From: Atrichornis clamosus
Lineage: Eukaryota; Chordata; Aves; Passeriformes; Menuridae
Assembly (NCBI GenBank): GCA_013400975.1
Contig: WBMZ01002655.1
Coordinates: 124,001-188,000 of the forward strand
DNA: 64,000 bases
Direction: 5' to 3'
The notes below the pieces were generated by a model. That model saw only the letters and a program-made list of their open reading frames with translations, searched no databases and was not told the origin of the DNA. The position numbers and the translations under genes were made by a program. Positions 33,621 to 47,794 of the stretch are shown here, in pieces (within the stretch, counting starts at the first letter, position 1; each line of letters opens with the position of its first letter).

Positions 33621-36600
33621 CAGTGCTAGTTCATGAAAACACCTGTGGATACTTAGAAACTGCAGTTAGATTTTTTTTTTTAATTAAAGCTTTGGGAATA
33701 AAAGAAAAAGCAAGAGTCTGCTTAGTCTGCTTAGAGAATATCCTTCTGTCAGAGACACTGATTTTTAGCCAATAGTTTACACATACTAAAATGCCTGAAA
33801 GACTGGACCCATCGTGAAATAGAAAAGTCCCGCCTGACTACTCTAAAAAGACTTGTCAAGTACTGTCATAAATGAACCTTTACCTAAACATGGATGCAAT
33901 TATATTTTTTTAGCATTTAAGTCTGCACTGCTTAAAAGACTAACCCACATATTTGTTTATAACAATATCATCATTCAGAATAGCAAAGCCTTCTCCTACT
34001 CTATCTGCACACACTCACAAACATGTGCATGCACACGTGTGAATTCACACACGTGCAGCAGCTTTAAGTAAGGACAACTGTTAATATCAGCTATGCTGTT
34101 ACTTATAAAAGAATTTTATTACTATTTATGAACTTCTTTAAAGGAATCTTTTCTCATGACTAAGAATGTTATCAGAGTTCGTGTGAAGTCTAAATTACCT
34201 TTTGTGTTTCCCCCTTATAAGTTTATTCAAAGTAGAAAATTACCTGTTAAAATTGCCATTAGAAAATATTTGGAACAGTCTAGCAGGAAGTCTACCTTTA
34301 ATCATCTTTCAAGATATGGATGAAACTAGTTTCACTGTTCCCTCAGAAGTTGAAGTATAAAGTCAAAGTGGGGAATAACCTTTGCTCCTTGTTCTCTTCA
34401 GTGTCATGTTCAAAAAGGTTGTTTGGCTAAAATGCAAAAAACTTGCTTCCTGCAAAACTTATTTCTTTCAGAATAGTCCTCCCTCCTCCAATTATTTTTT
34501 TAAATAACATACCAAACTCTCACAATCCATGTCAACAACTTGATGCATGAGAACCACATAAGGTTTCTCGTATGCTTAGGTCATTAGCTAGCAAGGACAT
34601 TGTCAAGCTATTAGTTTTGAAATATCCTATTTTTAGATTGTTTTGGATTTACTGAAGTTTGATAGGGAAATCTGCTCCTTCATTAAACTAATTTTTATGT
34701 AACCCTCACATATGCATGCCACTGTCCAGACAGTGTATAGGCATTTAAGCTTAGCTTCTGCATACAACCCTAAGCACTGGGATATCTGATTTGCCATATG
34801 TTTGCACTTTTCCTTTGATTCAGAATTCAAGAAAACTCAGCTTCAAACTACCTGAAATATCTGTAAGTTCAGCCTTCACAGCTAAAGCAATACCTGCTCA
34901 CGTGTGTCTATGATCTGTTGCACCCTTACACTGAGCTCCACCTCTCCCCTTGCTTGCCTCTCAATCAAGGCATTCTTGAGCAGACAGGAGGTGACACATC
35001 AGCATCACAAAGCAGGACATTTCCTCAAAACTTCCAATTTTCCCCCACAGCAGCTGTGCTTTGTGATACCATAAACCTGCAACACCACAAATACCTGAGT
35101 TTCTAAGCAGGTCCTTCACCTGCTGACACAGTATCAGCTAAAGTAACCTGGAAATAACTAATTGCTTTCAGTGGACTCCACTCAGTTCTGAATGGTGGAA
35201 TTATCTGATCTTATCGTTTTTCTTTTCATCTGACAACTATAATTATGTTTGGTAGAACTGTTTCAGGTGTTTCCAGAGATTCAGTTGCCTTAGGGAAGAC
35301 ACAGTTCCATTCCGCCAGTAAGGGCCAGGTATTTTTGTTCCTCTAAACTATAGGCCAGTTTTAACTTGTCTTACCCATTTATGTGATTATCCCAACGTTT
35401 GCAGCACTGATTTATGTAACCTAATTGTCCATTTTATCAATACAGTCTACTTCAGATAATATCTTTGAGGGCATCTCCATCCTCTTTTTGAAAAAAGTAC
35501 AGATGCGTTGTGAACGTTTTTTTATGTCTGCTGGTTCCTTCAGCCCAACCACAATCTCATGAAATTCAAAATCAGTCTTTTGGTTTTAATTTACTGGTTA
35601 ATTTGATATTTTTGACACCACCACAAGCATATGTGAGTTCAGACCATTGTGAGATTCCCATTTGAATTCCTGGAATTTTCAAACTATTTTAACAAGTCTT
35701 TGAATTCCTGTCATCCTCTTTAGATTTTCCTCTCCTAGTTCACAGTTCAAGCTGATCATATAAATATCTCACAGAACTATGCTTTCCAAAAGTATCTACC
35801 CCTGCAGTGCTGAGCAAAAGGACTCAAGGTAGAAATAAAGAGAAAAAAAAATCGGCCCATCCCTACAGCACGGGAATCCCACTGTTGGAACAGAAAACCA
35901 AAATCATACGGAACTGCACGTAGTTGTATCAGTTTTGGATCAGGCCTTGATAGTTCATAAAATTCTGCATGTATGATCCAACATGACACCAAAGTTTTCC
36001 TTCTGAGTGCTTGTTTGCACTGCCTTCAATACTGCCTGATTCTTCAGTAACACGACTTCTAAAGAAAGGAAAGAGCCGGCAGCATCACCGAGGTGCACAA
36101 GAATCAGGAGACAGTCTCTTTCCAGACCAACCTCATGCTCATGGGTGAGTCACAGGGCCAGGTCCACATCAGGCAGTATCATGCTCTGTGAATAGCCCTC
36201 TTGTCGCCAGTGGCCTTGGGTAGTGCTCAAAACACAAAGAAGTCTCCTAATTCTATTTGTAACCACTTTGGTTTTTGGTTTCTACACTTGGAAAAGTGAG
36301 ATAACCTTACTTGTGAGGTTTAATTCACAGGCAGTTTAAAATGTACTGAAAAATTCAGACGAACAGAAATCAGAAGTATAAGGTATTGCCAGAGATAAAT
36401 ACTGTCAGGGTGGCTTTGTTATTGCTCTGGCTACCTGCCCACAGAGCTTTGCATGCAATTTAATACCACCAGGAGGAGAAATATTTGATTTTACAGATTT
36501 GTAAGCTCTAGCTGATTAAAAAACCTAAGTGTGGAGAAAAAAAAAAAAAGCTGAAGTACTTGATTGAGTCAGTGTTTAACACTCTGTCCCGGAGCGCTTT

Positions 36601-39600
36601 TCCACTCCCTTTTAAAGTGGGCTGTCACCATACTCAACAATCTTTAGAACAGGGTAAAAGAGTCAGGTGAGGACGGAAGTGTGCTCTCTCACTCAAAGGA
36701 TGAACTTAGGCACTACGTCTGGGCTCCAACGCCCTCTTTGATCTACTGCAAGAAATCTCCTCCTTTCAGGAGGGGAAAATGTTGCCATTTGGTTGTACAG
36801 AGCACCTACCTGATAGAGACTTGAACTGAGAGAGCCACACAGTGCAACATCCTCTTGCCACCCTGGGTCTGGAAGCAGCATGGCCACATTTGCACGGGGC
36901 TGTGCCCAACAGGAGGAGCTCTGCCTTCTGCATTTCACTCTCCTGCTCTGACAGTTCAAAGTGCAGTTCTGACAGTGCAGGCTGAACTGCCTGAAAGTAA
37001 CCTGCACCTGCCTGCATGGAAGTGCCTTAGCTCAGGGGGCTTTTGTAAACAGATGCACTCAATGCAGGCCAGGCTCCCTGTCCAAAGCCCTAATTAGAGG
37101 TGTAGCTCACAACCTGTGTAAGGATGCCCAAGGCTGCACTGACCCTGAAAATGATCATCCTCCCCTTTTTCCCTCAGGTCCTCCCCCAAGACAGCACTGA
37201 CAAAGCTCTGCAGAGATTACTCTGGGGCTAGGATAATAAACTGAGCGGTCTGAAAACAAATACACCTGTAAGAAAGGAAACAAATGAGTAGTTCTTAAAA
37301 CATGTGTAGATGGAACTGTACACAGGTATGTCCTAATTTCTTGCTTCATGTGGCAATAGTGGAAGAGAAAGAAGGTAAAACAAACTTACTTAGGGAAGCC
37401 AGGACCTGACCCAAAATGGAAACAAATGCACTGGTAATACTCCCTGCTTACACAATGTTAGCTTTTGACGGCACCAGCTGCTATGACCTTGCTCTAAAAA
37501 TAACTCAAGTCCTGGTAGGATGATGATAAAGACCATCTCACATTTTCCTCACCATATGCGTGCTTGGTAAAAATCAGAATGAGTACAGTAGAATTAGTGC
37601 ATGCAATTACTACAGAAAAGGTAACAAAAGATAAATGCATAAGGTGAACAAATTTGCCAGAGACATCAGAGTTTAAATAGGTTTTCTTGTAATATGCACT
37701 GAATAATGAACTCACATTTAAACAATACATAACTCAAGAAAAACAACACAAAAAATCAGAAAGAATCTTACATACAGGAAAGGGCTACAGCTAATTTAGG
37801 AAGCTGTTTTCTACAGCTATTTCTCCTGTCCCTACTCTGATATCAGGAAAAAAAAAGACTGGTTTCAGGTAGCCATTAGCTGTCCTGTCCTGAGCTGACA
37901 GAGCAGGAATTAATGTATTCAAATATAGCACACTTGAAAAACATTAACTAAAGCTGGGAATAAACTATTCTCTAATGGAGGTCTCAGACCTGATTAACAA
38001 AGAGACAAAAACTAAAGCAGATATTTTCCAAGGGAAATGTATACAACTGAACTACTCCAGGCTTTTATGACTTGATCTTTAAAACTGGCCAAGAAGAGAT
38101 TTAATTTTGTTTACTTAAACAACTTAGAAAAGAAAAATGTCTCACTGCTCTACCCCTCTGTCAGACGGATTCCAGAACAGGGGATTAGCTAACAGCTTGG
38201 TCTTACAGTGTGCGCACACATACTACCTTGCATCTGAAAGAGGAACTTGGTCAGTTTGCAAAATGAGGAGAAATGCACGTTGGTCCAAGTTCTCTGTTTC
38301 TGTTAGCATCTATGGGTAAAGCAGCACAGTGGGTGAGGACATCAGGAAAAAGGTTTTAAGCATGGTTTCCACTTCTCATTACAAAAAAAAAAAATTACCC
38401 TTTCTGTTTCTACGTGTTCATGTGGAAGCAAACAAATGCAGCTTCTGTAAAAACCAGGACAGTTCTCTAAGTACTAATAGCATCAGAATTACAAGTGCTT
38501 TAGTAACTAAATCCTCCTAACAAGGGGCTGAACCCCCGGGACAGCCTGAACCCTGGCGTGTAGCCTTCCAGACAGACTGTCTGTCTGGGGAGGAAGTTGG
38601 AGAGAGTGGCTGCAACCTTCTTGCAGCCAGAGCTACCAGAGGAGACGAGAGCAGCTCAGGATTCGGATGGTGCTGACTGAGGAGAGCTGTGCCACCAGGG
38701 TGCAATGACTCGACACTGAACACCAGCAGCTACTTTTGCCAGAGCTCTGCTGAAGGGCTGCCCAGGGCTTACAGCTGCCTTCCCTTCACCCGCTCTCCTT
38801 TCCAGTCTGCATGGCACTGTACTGGAAACTTGATAACTGCAAAGCTTGCTCAGCGTAAGGTGTACACTGAAGGTGCACCTTAAGGTTGCTGCTTGCCATC
38901 CTTTTGTATGGAATCCTTTCCGCAGTTCCTCTCTCACCTTCAGCTCTTCTGCTTCGGCATGTTCAGAGGTAACCCACTCTGTCCAGCTGTATCTATAAGC
39001 ATGCAGTGGATCTTAGAGCCTAGAGTAACTATTCTTGGTTTAAAGCAAAATGAAAGCATTTTTTAGTTGAAAATTCCTAGCCTACTCCAAAAGCTTTATA
39101 GTGGACGGTGCTTTGGTCATTGTGTCTTTTTGGCTGTATTACTCTTATTTTGACCAGTGCAAGTACAATCTGGTTTTTATGTCAGGGACTTGCTGATGGT
39201 ACAAAATTTTGATTTTGCAGTTTTGAAAGGATTTCTAAGAAAAAAAATTAGGGCTGGATGAAGACATCACTGCAAAATTAGAACAACACTTACATTTCCA
39301 GACTGAGCTGTCTCGTTGGCCAACAGCGAATAGGCAAGACCAGATGACTCACGGTGGTGAACTGCATCTAATACCCTTTGTAACTTGCCACAATGTGGCA
39401 AATGCTAATCATATTCAGACTCAGTAAGAACAAAACGTTAGATAGATATTAAAAGACCCAGAAAAGAGAGGAAAGCAAAGGTAAATGGACGGATCCTCAG
39501 CTGATGTTTTATCTTTCACTACAGACCTTACAGTTGCTGCAAGATGCTGGGAGATGTTTTGTAGCCTCTGGTGCCTGAGATGAACTTGCTTTGGTCAGGT

Positions 39601-40940
39601 AGTTGCAGGGATGGGATTTAGCAGGGCAGGTAATCCATTCAGTTTTACACTCTATGGGGGTCTTTCAGCTAAGCAGGAAGTCATACTGATGTTGGATCCA
39701 GTGGTTTGCAATGTCACCATTACCTCTGATCACTCTCATCTTCACGGGCTGAACCATAAACACAATAAGAATCCAAAAGAAATGTTGAATAAGTGTGAGG
39801 GAAGGCCAGCTTCTGACACCCCAATTATTTTACTCTGTTACAGGCTCCAGTATTGACAGTGATCCCATTTGTGAAATACAAAATTGTCCAACAGAGCTTC
39901 CCCTGCCAAGGCATTAAGTAGGAGATACTGATCCTCAGTGCTTAAACATTTGTTTCAATACAAATTTTTCATTCTAGGATGCTGATTGGAAAAGCCCAAC
40001 AAAAACACAATCTAACATGATACCACAGGGTGTTGTAGGACCCCCTGGGCAAATAAGATACAGTAGCTGTTCTTGTTTACTGCGCAACACGGCTAGACTT
40101 GGTCTTCTATTTCAGCTAGATGGTACTACATCTTACATAAAAGTGTCAGCAGCTTTAAATGCAGCCAGGTAAGAAATGCAAAGAGGTCAGCTTCAGGGAG
40201 GCATATTTGGAGAGTGTAGTCATATCCAGACTCAGTTTTTACCAAGTTTTTGCAATGAAGCATGATAATATAAACCTAAAGGGTGAAATTCCACACCGGC
40301 GTGCGTAGTCCAAAAACACACTGCTCTGACAGTGTTCCAAATAAGTCAAAGCTTAGATGGTCCATAAGTAGTGCCTAGGTTTTAGTCAGGTTATCCACAA
40401 AAGACTGAAATGTCACCCTTGATGAAAACTGAAACAACTACCAAAAAGGTACATTTCTGAAATGACTCCATTTATCATACGGCTTCTGTTGCAGCACCTA
40501 CTAGGTTTTACAATCAAGCAGGCTTTGTTTCAATATGCTCGGCATTATGGAGATCTCAGTGGCAAGTTAAAAAGTTACCTTTGAGTTAACAACAGGTGTG
40601 CATCAAGTGTGAAGAGTGAGCTGTCTACCTATTTAACATCACAGTTATTATCACCAGTACATTGTCCATAGTGCAAAACACGTCTTCATATTTTTCACAT
40701 AATAATACCAGAAGCCTAGTAAAAGTCTGTTAGTGACTATAACCTGCTACTTTCAATATTCTAATGCCAATCTCCTGAATTTACTCTGATTTCCTTTCGG
40801 TTTCTTATACTATATCACCGGGCACAACCATTTGCTCCCTTTACTCCTAACCTCCATCTCATTCAGCTGCAACTCATTTTGAATCCTCTGCTGACTCAAC
40901 CACAGACTGAACTGGAAGAAAAGGTCAAATTTCAAGGCAT

Positions 40941-40980
40941 TAGATAGATATATATTTATATAATATCTATATCTATATCT
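40941..40980. repeat. TA/GATA-rich microsatellite
   Basis: TAGATAGATATATAT followed by ATCTATATCTATATCT units. The two ends are partly complementary, so a hairpin is possible. Confidence 0.85.
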
Positions 40981-43900
40981 TTGAGCTGGAGGTGTAGAAC
41001 ATGTCCAGAAACACACATGCTCGTTTCTGTGCATCCTTTACTACTGGTTAAAAGAAAGAGATCCTCCATATGCCATTGCAAACTTTGGTTGAACGACACT
41101 TTTCTTTTGGTTTTTTTATTTAGTTAGCGAAGATGACAAGGGCATTGAGCTCATGAGAATCTCTTTGGGTAGAGTAACCAAACATTGACTGGCATGTGAG
41201 TAATTTGACATTGACTTCGTGGCCAGCATAGCAAATGACACTGGAGAATTAAACTTCTGCAGTCCAAGAGCCCACTTATAAATGCAGCTGGAATTAACAA
41301 CTGCATGCTGCTATGCCTAGCAGTAGTGATGAAGGAGATATAATATGCATTTAGTGCTGTTTAGTTTTCAAAGCAGTGTTTTAGCTGGGAATTTTACATT
41401 GTGAGTTCCTTGGGAGCCAGCAGTGGAATTTGATTTCACAGACAAGTAACATGAGAGCCTAGAAACATTTGATCTACCGGATATTGCTGGCACTGCTTAC
41501 TGCTGCCTTCTAAGAACACGGACCTCTGTCACGTACCTTTCCTTAGGGCACAAATCCCTTTCTGCCTTGCTCAGGAGGAGATGGTTACTCTAATGAAAAT
41601 GTAAGTATACCCACCTTACATTATTCAGGAGGTTTTGCATATCCTTTGGCAGTTATGTAAAATATGATCTGCAATCCTCCCCCACTCCCAATTTATGCTT
41701 CAGAATAATTAGAATATTTATTAGCAAACAGGTGTTGATTAATCAACGCAGTAACTGTGGCAAGGGTGCCAAAGTTGTAAAAGACAAGTCTGTATACAGA
41801 AGCTAGGAACTGAGGACAGTCAGGCAGGTTCTCTTCCTGCAGGGCAATGAAATTTTACTGAATATTTACATGTCTAAACTTTCCTTCACATCCACAGCTT
41901 GTACCTCCTGAAAAAGGAAAATAGAAAGGACAGATATGATTCATAGAGATCTTATTGGGAAGGCAGGAAGCAGAGACATTAGATAACCTAATATGCTACT
42001 TTTCACTTCTGAAGATGTGATAAGAAGGATCAGACTAGTGTTCTGTAAAGTGATCTTTCAAAAATTAATAACCCATCTGTAAGCAGAAATCAGAGGTCCA
42101 TGCCCTTCTAAGGGCTTCTACTCCAAATTCCAAGAATTTCAGTTTCTTTGAAATCACTGCACTATCAGCTACTGGTTTTGCGTGTCTGTATCCAGAAAAA
42201 CCTGTCAAGTTCTTCAATATGGCATCTGCTGCTGCACATGGAGGTGGTCAGTGGCCTTTCAGGTGCTCTGGCAGAGGAAGCTATCCAGCATGCAGCACCA
42301 CAGATGGTCACACTGGTGAAGTGAGAGGTCGACACGTGGCAGCACAGACATAGGAACAGGAGGTCACTGGTCTCCTTAGATGAGACTTGCTAATACAGAA
42401 AATGCTTCCGGTAACTGCATCCTAAAACTTCCACATTTTTAGGAAAGAAAATGAAAAAAAAAATCTTCTTTAGGTTCAAGCGAAGACTTCATGCTCCCTT
42501 CCCCATTCCTGCAAAGCCCCCTCTGTGGCACTGATGGTTAGGAATCTCCCATATGCTATACAGAAGAAAAGTAGGAAAAAAATTTAGAATTACTTCATTA
42601 ACTATTATTAACCAGTTCTTCAGTAATGCTCTATGATGTACCAGAATAATTGATAGGTGTTGAGGTGGTTATTGGGCATTTCAACATGTTTATTCTATAC
42701 TATAATTCTTGCACATCATCATACTCCTGTCAAACAATTTGAATTGTTTTTTCACTGCTTTAATCCAGCTGAATTCAAAGGAGGTTGAAAGAGTGAAGAG
42801 GACTCCATTACATGCTCATGAGAAGAAGGCTCTTAAGTTTATTGGCTTGTATTCACACATCCCCCATTTTTACTAAGTCACTGTTAAAATATGAACAAGA
42901 TGCATGTTGACACATTTACACCAGATAAATGCCTTGCTTCTATCATATATAGCTTTGTTTCAAACACTGCCTTGCTGTGTACCTCTTGTCAGTGCTTGCA
43001 CTGCACTGGAGCTACTTTGAAAACAGGATTTAACCAGAGTGCAACTCATGGTATCTGGTCCAGAAGAGGAATCTAAGGTACATCTAAAATATCCAGACAA
43101 AAAATAAGCTGTATGAAGGATAAAGCAAACAAATATCAAATGACAGTTTTTCATTTTCCTAGTCTTTGCTTCTGATGGATAGATGTTTATAGCTGCAGTT
43201 TTCTAGGCTGATGCAAGAAGGAATACCCTTTGCGAACCTAAGGGGTAGCTAGAAGACATAAATCATATTTGAAGCTACATCACACTTCCTTAGTCTGGGC
43301 CATCAGTACCTGCCACATTTTTTACTGAAAGATGCAAAAGAACCTAACTAAGCTAACCATAAACCATGGGTGCAGGTGAGAGGGAGAGGGTGTTAAACCG
43401 GCCTACATCTGTGATTTTCATCATGGACAACGTCACTCAACACTTACAGGGAAAAGAAGCACATAACAAGACCACCATGAAATCTGAAGAACTCCAGAAT
43501 GCAGCAGGCTGGCCAAGAAAAGTCTTCTCTGTCCTTACTCCCTGCTCTTATTCTTGCCATCAAAGTAAAAATATGCATCCAAGAGCATTCACTTAGAAGC
43601 GATTGGTGAAAGAGATGGGGCTAATAGAAAACAATGCAAATAAATACAAAGCACATTTGATGATGGAGGTGGCACATCATATGTATTCTTCTCAGGAGAG
43701 AGAAAAATGAAAAGCCTAACCCTCCCTCGGGCATTTACTTTCAAATATCCTTTGCACTCACGTATGTTCTTAAAAGTTCTGTGCAGATTGGCTGGCAGAT
43801 GCTAGCCCAGAAAAGCATTAGCTCTCACCTCTCTTGTAGCAGCCTAAAGTCGTTTCTGCTGCTCTATCCTTAATAAAACACCAGGAGAATTAGACTCATC

Positions 43901-46762
43901 ATTCTTACCATCGCAAGAGTTGTTACTGATGTCAAGTACCTCCTAGTTCATGGTTATAATTTTGCTACTTTATTTCCTTTTTTTTATTAGATCATTGCCT
44001 GGACTGCACTGTGACATCATGTTCTTTCAAATTAGCCTCCTTGGAGGATTTTAATCAGAGAAGTAAACATATTCTTCATTGAATTTCCAGACTGCCAAGA
44101 GTAAGTAATGCATGGCACAATGGACTCTTGTCACAGGTTAAAGCAAGCTGCCAAATGGAGACTACAGAGAAGTGAAAGACTAGTTTTGCCTAACCCAACC
44201 CTACTTCTTGCCCCATTCTGCTGCTGTGTCATACTTGACTGTGGTGTACCCCTTCTCTTGCCACAGGGAGCTGATGCTAACCCCCTTCATCAAGAAGTGA
44301 TAAAGGAGACCATTTCTGAAAAGTGTATGGTAAAGCTTAATTAACTGTGTTTTGCAGATGCCAGTGCATTACCCAAGATTTTATTTTGTATCATTTAAAC
44401 TATAAGGTTTGTGGGGGTTATGCTAACTTAGAGAAACACATATTTTTTTCTTTTAAATTACCTCCTAACCATACGAGGTTTCAATCCAGCCAGGAGGCTT
44501 TGTTCAAACATTACCTGTTGCATGTAAGGCCGTGCATGTAGGCATGATGGTTTGCACCAACAGAACCCAGCTCTACTAGGAGTGACTTCAGAAGATCACA
44601 GCTTTGAAGTGCAAAGCCTCAGCCAGGACACTTCTGCAAAAGTAACCCTTGATTTAAGAACTGGCAGAAAATGTTCTTCCCCCTTAGAGGCAGCAATTCT
44701 TATTACACATTGTACCATTTAACATCTTCTAAAGAAACTAGTCAAACTGTGTTTGAATTTTGTAATTTTACTGCTTTAGAATTACATAATGCATGCTGAT
44801 ATTGGGTAACACTGTAATCCACCTCCCCCAATTTTTTTAAGTAATCAGAAATATATAAGAATGCTTACGAAATATTTCATGTATGTGCCAACATAGCAAA
44901 GAAATTATTTAGCTTTTCAGGAAGTCTGCTTTGTATGGCAGTCTTTCAGACTCCTTTTGCCACTCTTAGTAACTTATTCGATTCCTACTTCTGCTACTTT
45001 TCTGTTTGTTTCATCCACTCCCAATTCCAGTGGCTGAAATACAAAAGTTATGTCAGAACCTCTGAGGGCATCCCCCTTCTCTAGCTCCCTTCAGGGCAGA
45101 ATGTAAAGACCTTACACACCAAAAAAAGCTGGAGCCAGTCAGATTTAACACGTGAAACTTCTTCCCAGAGGCACAACATTTTCATGGTGAAGGGTCTCCA
45201 TTTTAACTTAGTGGGACGCCAGTGAAGAAACCTTCAACGGAAGCATTTTCCTGGGACTTTCTTTCCTCAAGGGACAAAAGAGCCAATTCAGTTAAAAGGG
45301 AAAAAAAAAAAAAAATCCAAACAGCTTCCCAGAGCAGCTCATAGAGCATGGATACCAAAGCTCTGTTACTTCATGATTCAGGTTTATCCCACACGGGACC
45401 AGAGATACAGTCTGCATGAAATGCACAGGAATTACTACTGTAGGCTGAGATCTCTTCTGAAGCATCAAACGCTGAATACACAGGAGCATTATCAAAAGAA
45501 CAACAATTAAGATATCAGTGTCTCAGGAAACACAATGACAAGAACAACTTCCCAGTTGACATTACTGAATGTGTACAAATTCTCTAACCACTGAGAGCCA
45601 TCCAAAATTGTTTTGCTAAAAGAAAGTTTCATCAACCCTTACGCACTTTTCCCCCATACTTACAAAAGCTCTGTCAGTTGTAGTAGCTCGTGAATTTTGT
45701 TGGAAGTAAAATCAGAGGCTGTCCCTTTCAAGGCACTTTACCAGCAGCCTTAGGGTGTCATCAGACATTATATTCCCAGGAGGAAAGAGTCCAGGTGCTG
45801 GGTAGCTCTAACCCAACACCAACAGCACAAAAAGGGTCAAATCCAAGCATTGCTGTTTCCTTTGGGGGAAAAGCACACAGCATGGTTCTGTTTCCCAGTC
45901 AAGGCAGTTGTTTGCCACCCTCAAAGACGCTCTCTCACTGCCTGTAACATGGTACAATCTGACAGGGCCACGCATGCCCCCACCTCACAGAAAGCAGCAA
46001 CGCAGGGCAGGAATCATGACCAGTGCCCTTTGCAGAGTTGCCTTCTGTTCTGCTGAGGTGACTGAGGCAAGAGATTTGGTCTGGAAAGTGTACTACTTTG
46101 AATGCAAGGGAGAGGATTTTTGTAAATCATGATGGTTTTTTTCCTTCAGTCCAGTCTTGACTTACAAGTCGTTAAAAATTATCTTCATTTGAAGCAGGAA
46201 TTTTTCCAATGTTTTTTATTTCCTCACTCAAAAGCCTGCTCTGTTCCTTCAGGCTTACACATAGCCTCAGAGGGCCCCCTGTTTCCAGTAGGGCTCACAC
46301 TGGCTGAGCACAAGAAAAGCAGCCTTGAAGGTGGGTGGCTTTCTGCTGTGAAGTGTGACACTGACCTCCACCTTCCCCTGGCACTCACACCTGCTCCATA
46401 TAATTCACATCATGCTCCTAAGAGTGGGTTCAGAAAACCCTTTGATACAAGTTCATCAGGGTCGTACTCAGCCAGAGGGATACATATCACTTACTCACAA
46501 GAGGCCGGTCTGCTTAGCACAATGGGCTGCAGCTTTGCACCAGTGGGTTTCAGCTAAGAACCAAACAGGTGTAACAAACCAGGCACAATGTGCCCACCAC
46601 ATCAAACACAGACAGCTCCTGAACAGTGAATAGGTCATGGGAACCTCGTAAAGCTCTTTTTCTGTCTTACTGAATGCAAAAGATTCAGAATGCAAAAAGA
46701 ATTCACAACATGTTGGTGCATTTTGGCCAAAAAGAAACATACACAAAAATCCCCAAACCTAA

Positions 46763-46872
46763 AAACCTATGCAAAAAACCAACAAAACACACACACAAAA
46801 CCAACCAACCAACCAAAAAACCCCACCAAAACAACACACCACAACCCATCCCCCCCCCAAACAACAAGAAAC
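46763..46872. repeat. A/C-rich low-complexity tract
   Basis: CCAACAAAAC, (CA)n, (ACCA)n and a C-run, entirely lacking G and nearly lacking T on the plus strand. The 125-codon frame across it is low-complexity and not a gene. Confidence 0.85.
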
Positions 46873-47754
46873 ACAAAAAGAAAATACAGACTCTGGACTG
46901 GTCCCTCTTCCAATAAAGTCAGTAGTAATTTTGTTGTGTGGATCAAAGCAGTTTGGTCCCTACTCTCACAGACAGGCTTCCTTTGCCCCACATCAGCTGA
47001 TCAAAATAACATTAAGAGACAGCAGGTTGGTTTGAGTAGAAAGGTGAAAGAAGACATGGCAAAATGAAAACAGAGAAAAAAGATGTTAAATCTTCCCAGA
47101 AGTCATTTCACCAACCTAATATCAACTTACAACTAATACTGAAGCAGGATGACAGGAGTCTTACCCATGTGTTCTGTGAACACAAAATAAGCCAATTACA
47201 TAGATATTTAAGGAATCCTGAAGTGTCAGCTGAAACTGATGCCGGTAATAATTTGAAAAAGGATAAATTTTTTTCAGAATAATATCTGGTGTAAGACGGC
47301 AGACTTCTGTAGGTTTTCCAGAGAAGATAATTCAGTACCCTGTGAACAATAAATTAGGAATCATAATCATGATTGACCTCTTAGCTTTGCAATACAGATT
47401 GCCTCTAGGCTTGTAACTTGTTTCCCTTGTTCAATGAGCAGGTGTTGTTCATTGCACGGTCACACCTAGTGTGCAATTAAGAATTATTTCTAACTCTTTA
47501 TATCTAAAAAGACTCAAATTAAAACAAGCAAATCTTAAGTTTGGAGCGCTTAGCTTTCAAGCTTCCACCGTTTTTTTATTGAATTAACCACGATTTTTTA
47601 GGAGCTGGGGGAAAGGGAAGAGGGACCTCCACCACCCTATTAGTTAAATGCTTGTTGATTCTTTTTAGCATTTTTCTGTCTTTCTTTTCACATACTTTAC
47701 CTCTGTCCAATGCCTTTGCCCACTGAATTTAAGTACCTTTCCACCAATTCTGAG

Positions 47755-47794
47755 TCCAAATTCAGATTTCAGCTGCTTCCAAATTCAGATTTCA
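47755..47794. repeat. Tandem duplication of a 17-mer (period 23)
   Basis: TCCAAATTCAGATTTCA occurs at 47755-47771 and again at 47778-47794. Confidence 0.9.

Noticed and set aside
38941..38975. CTTCTGCTTCGGCATG resembling the start of a U6 snRNA copy
   Set aside because: The similarity is limited to a few bases and the following sequence does not match U6.
46690..47067. 125-codon plus-strand frame
   Set aside because: It runs through an A/C-rich simple repeat, giving Thr/Lys/Pro/Asn-rich low-complexity sequence.
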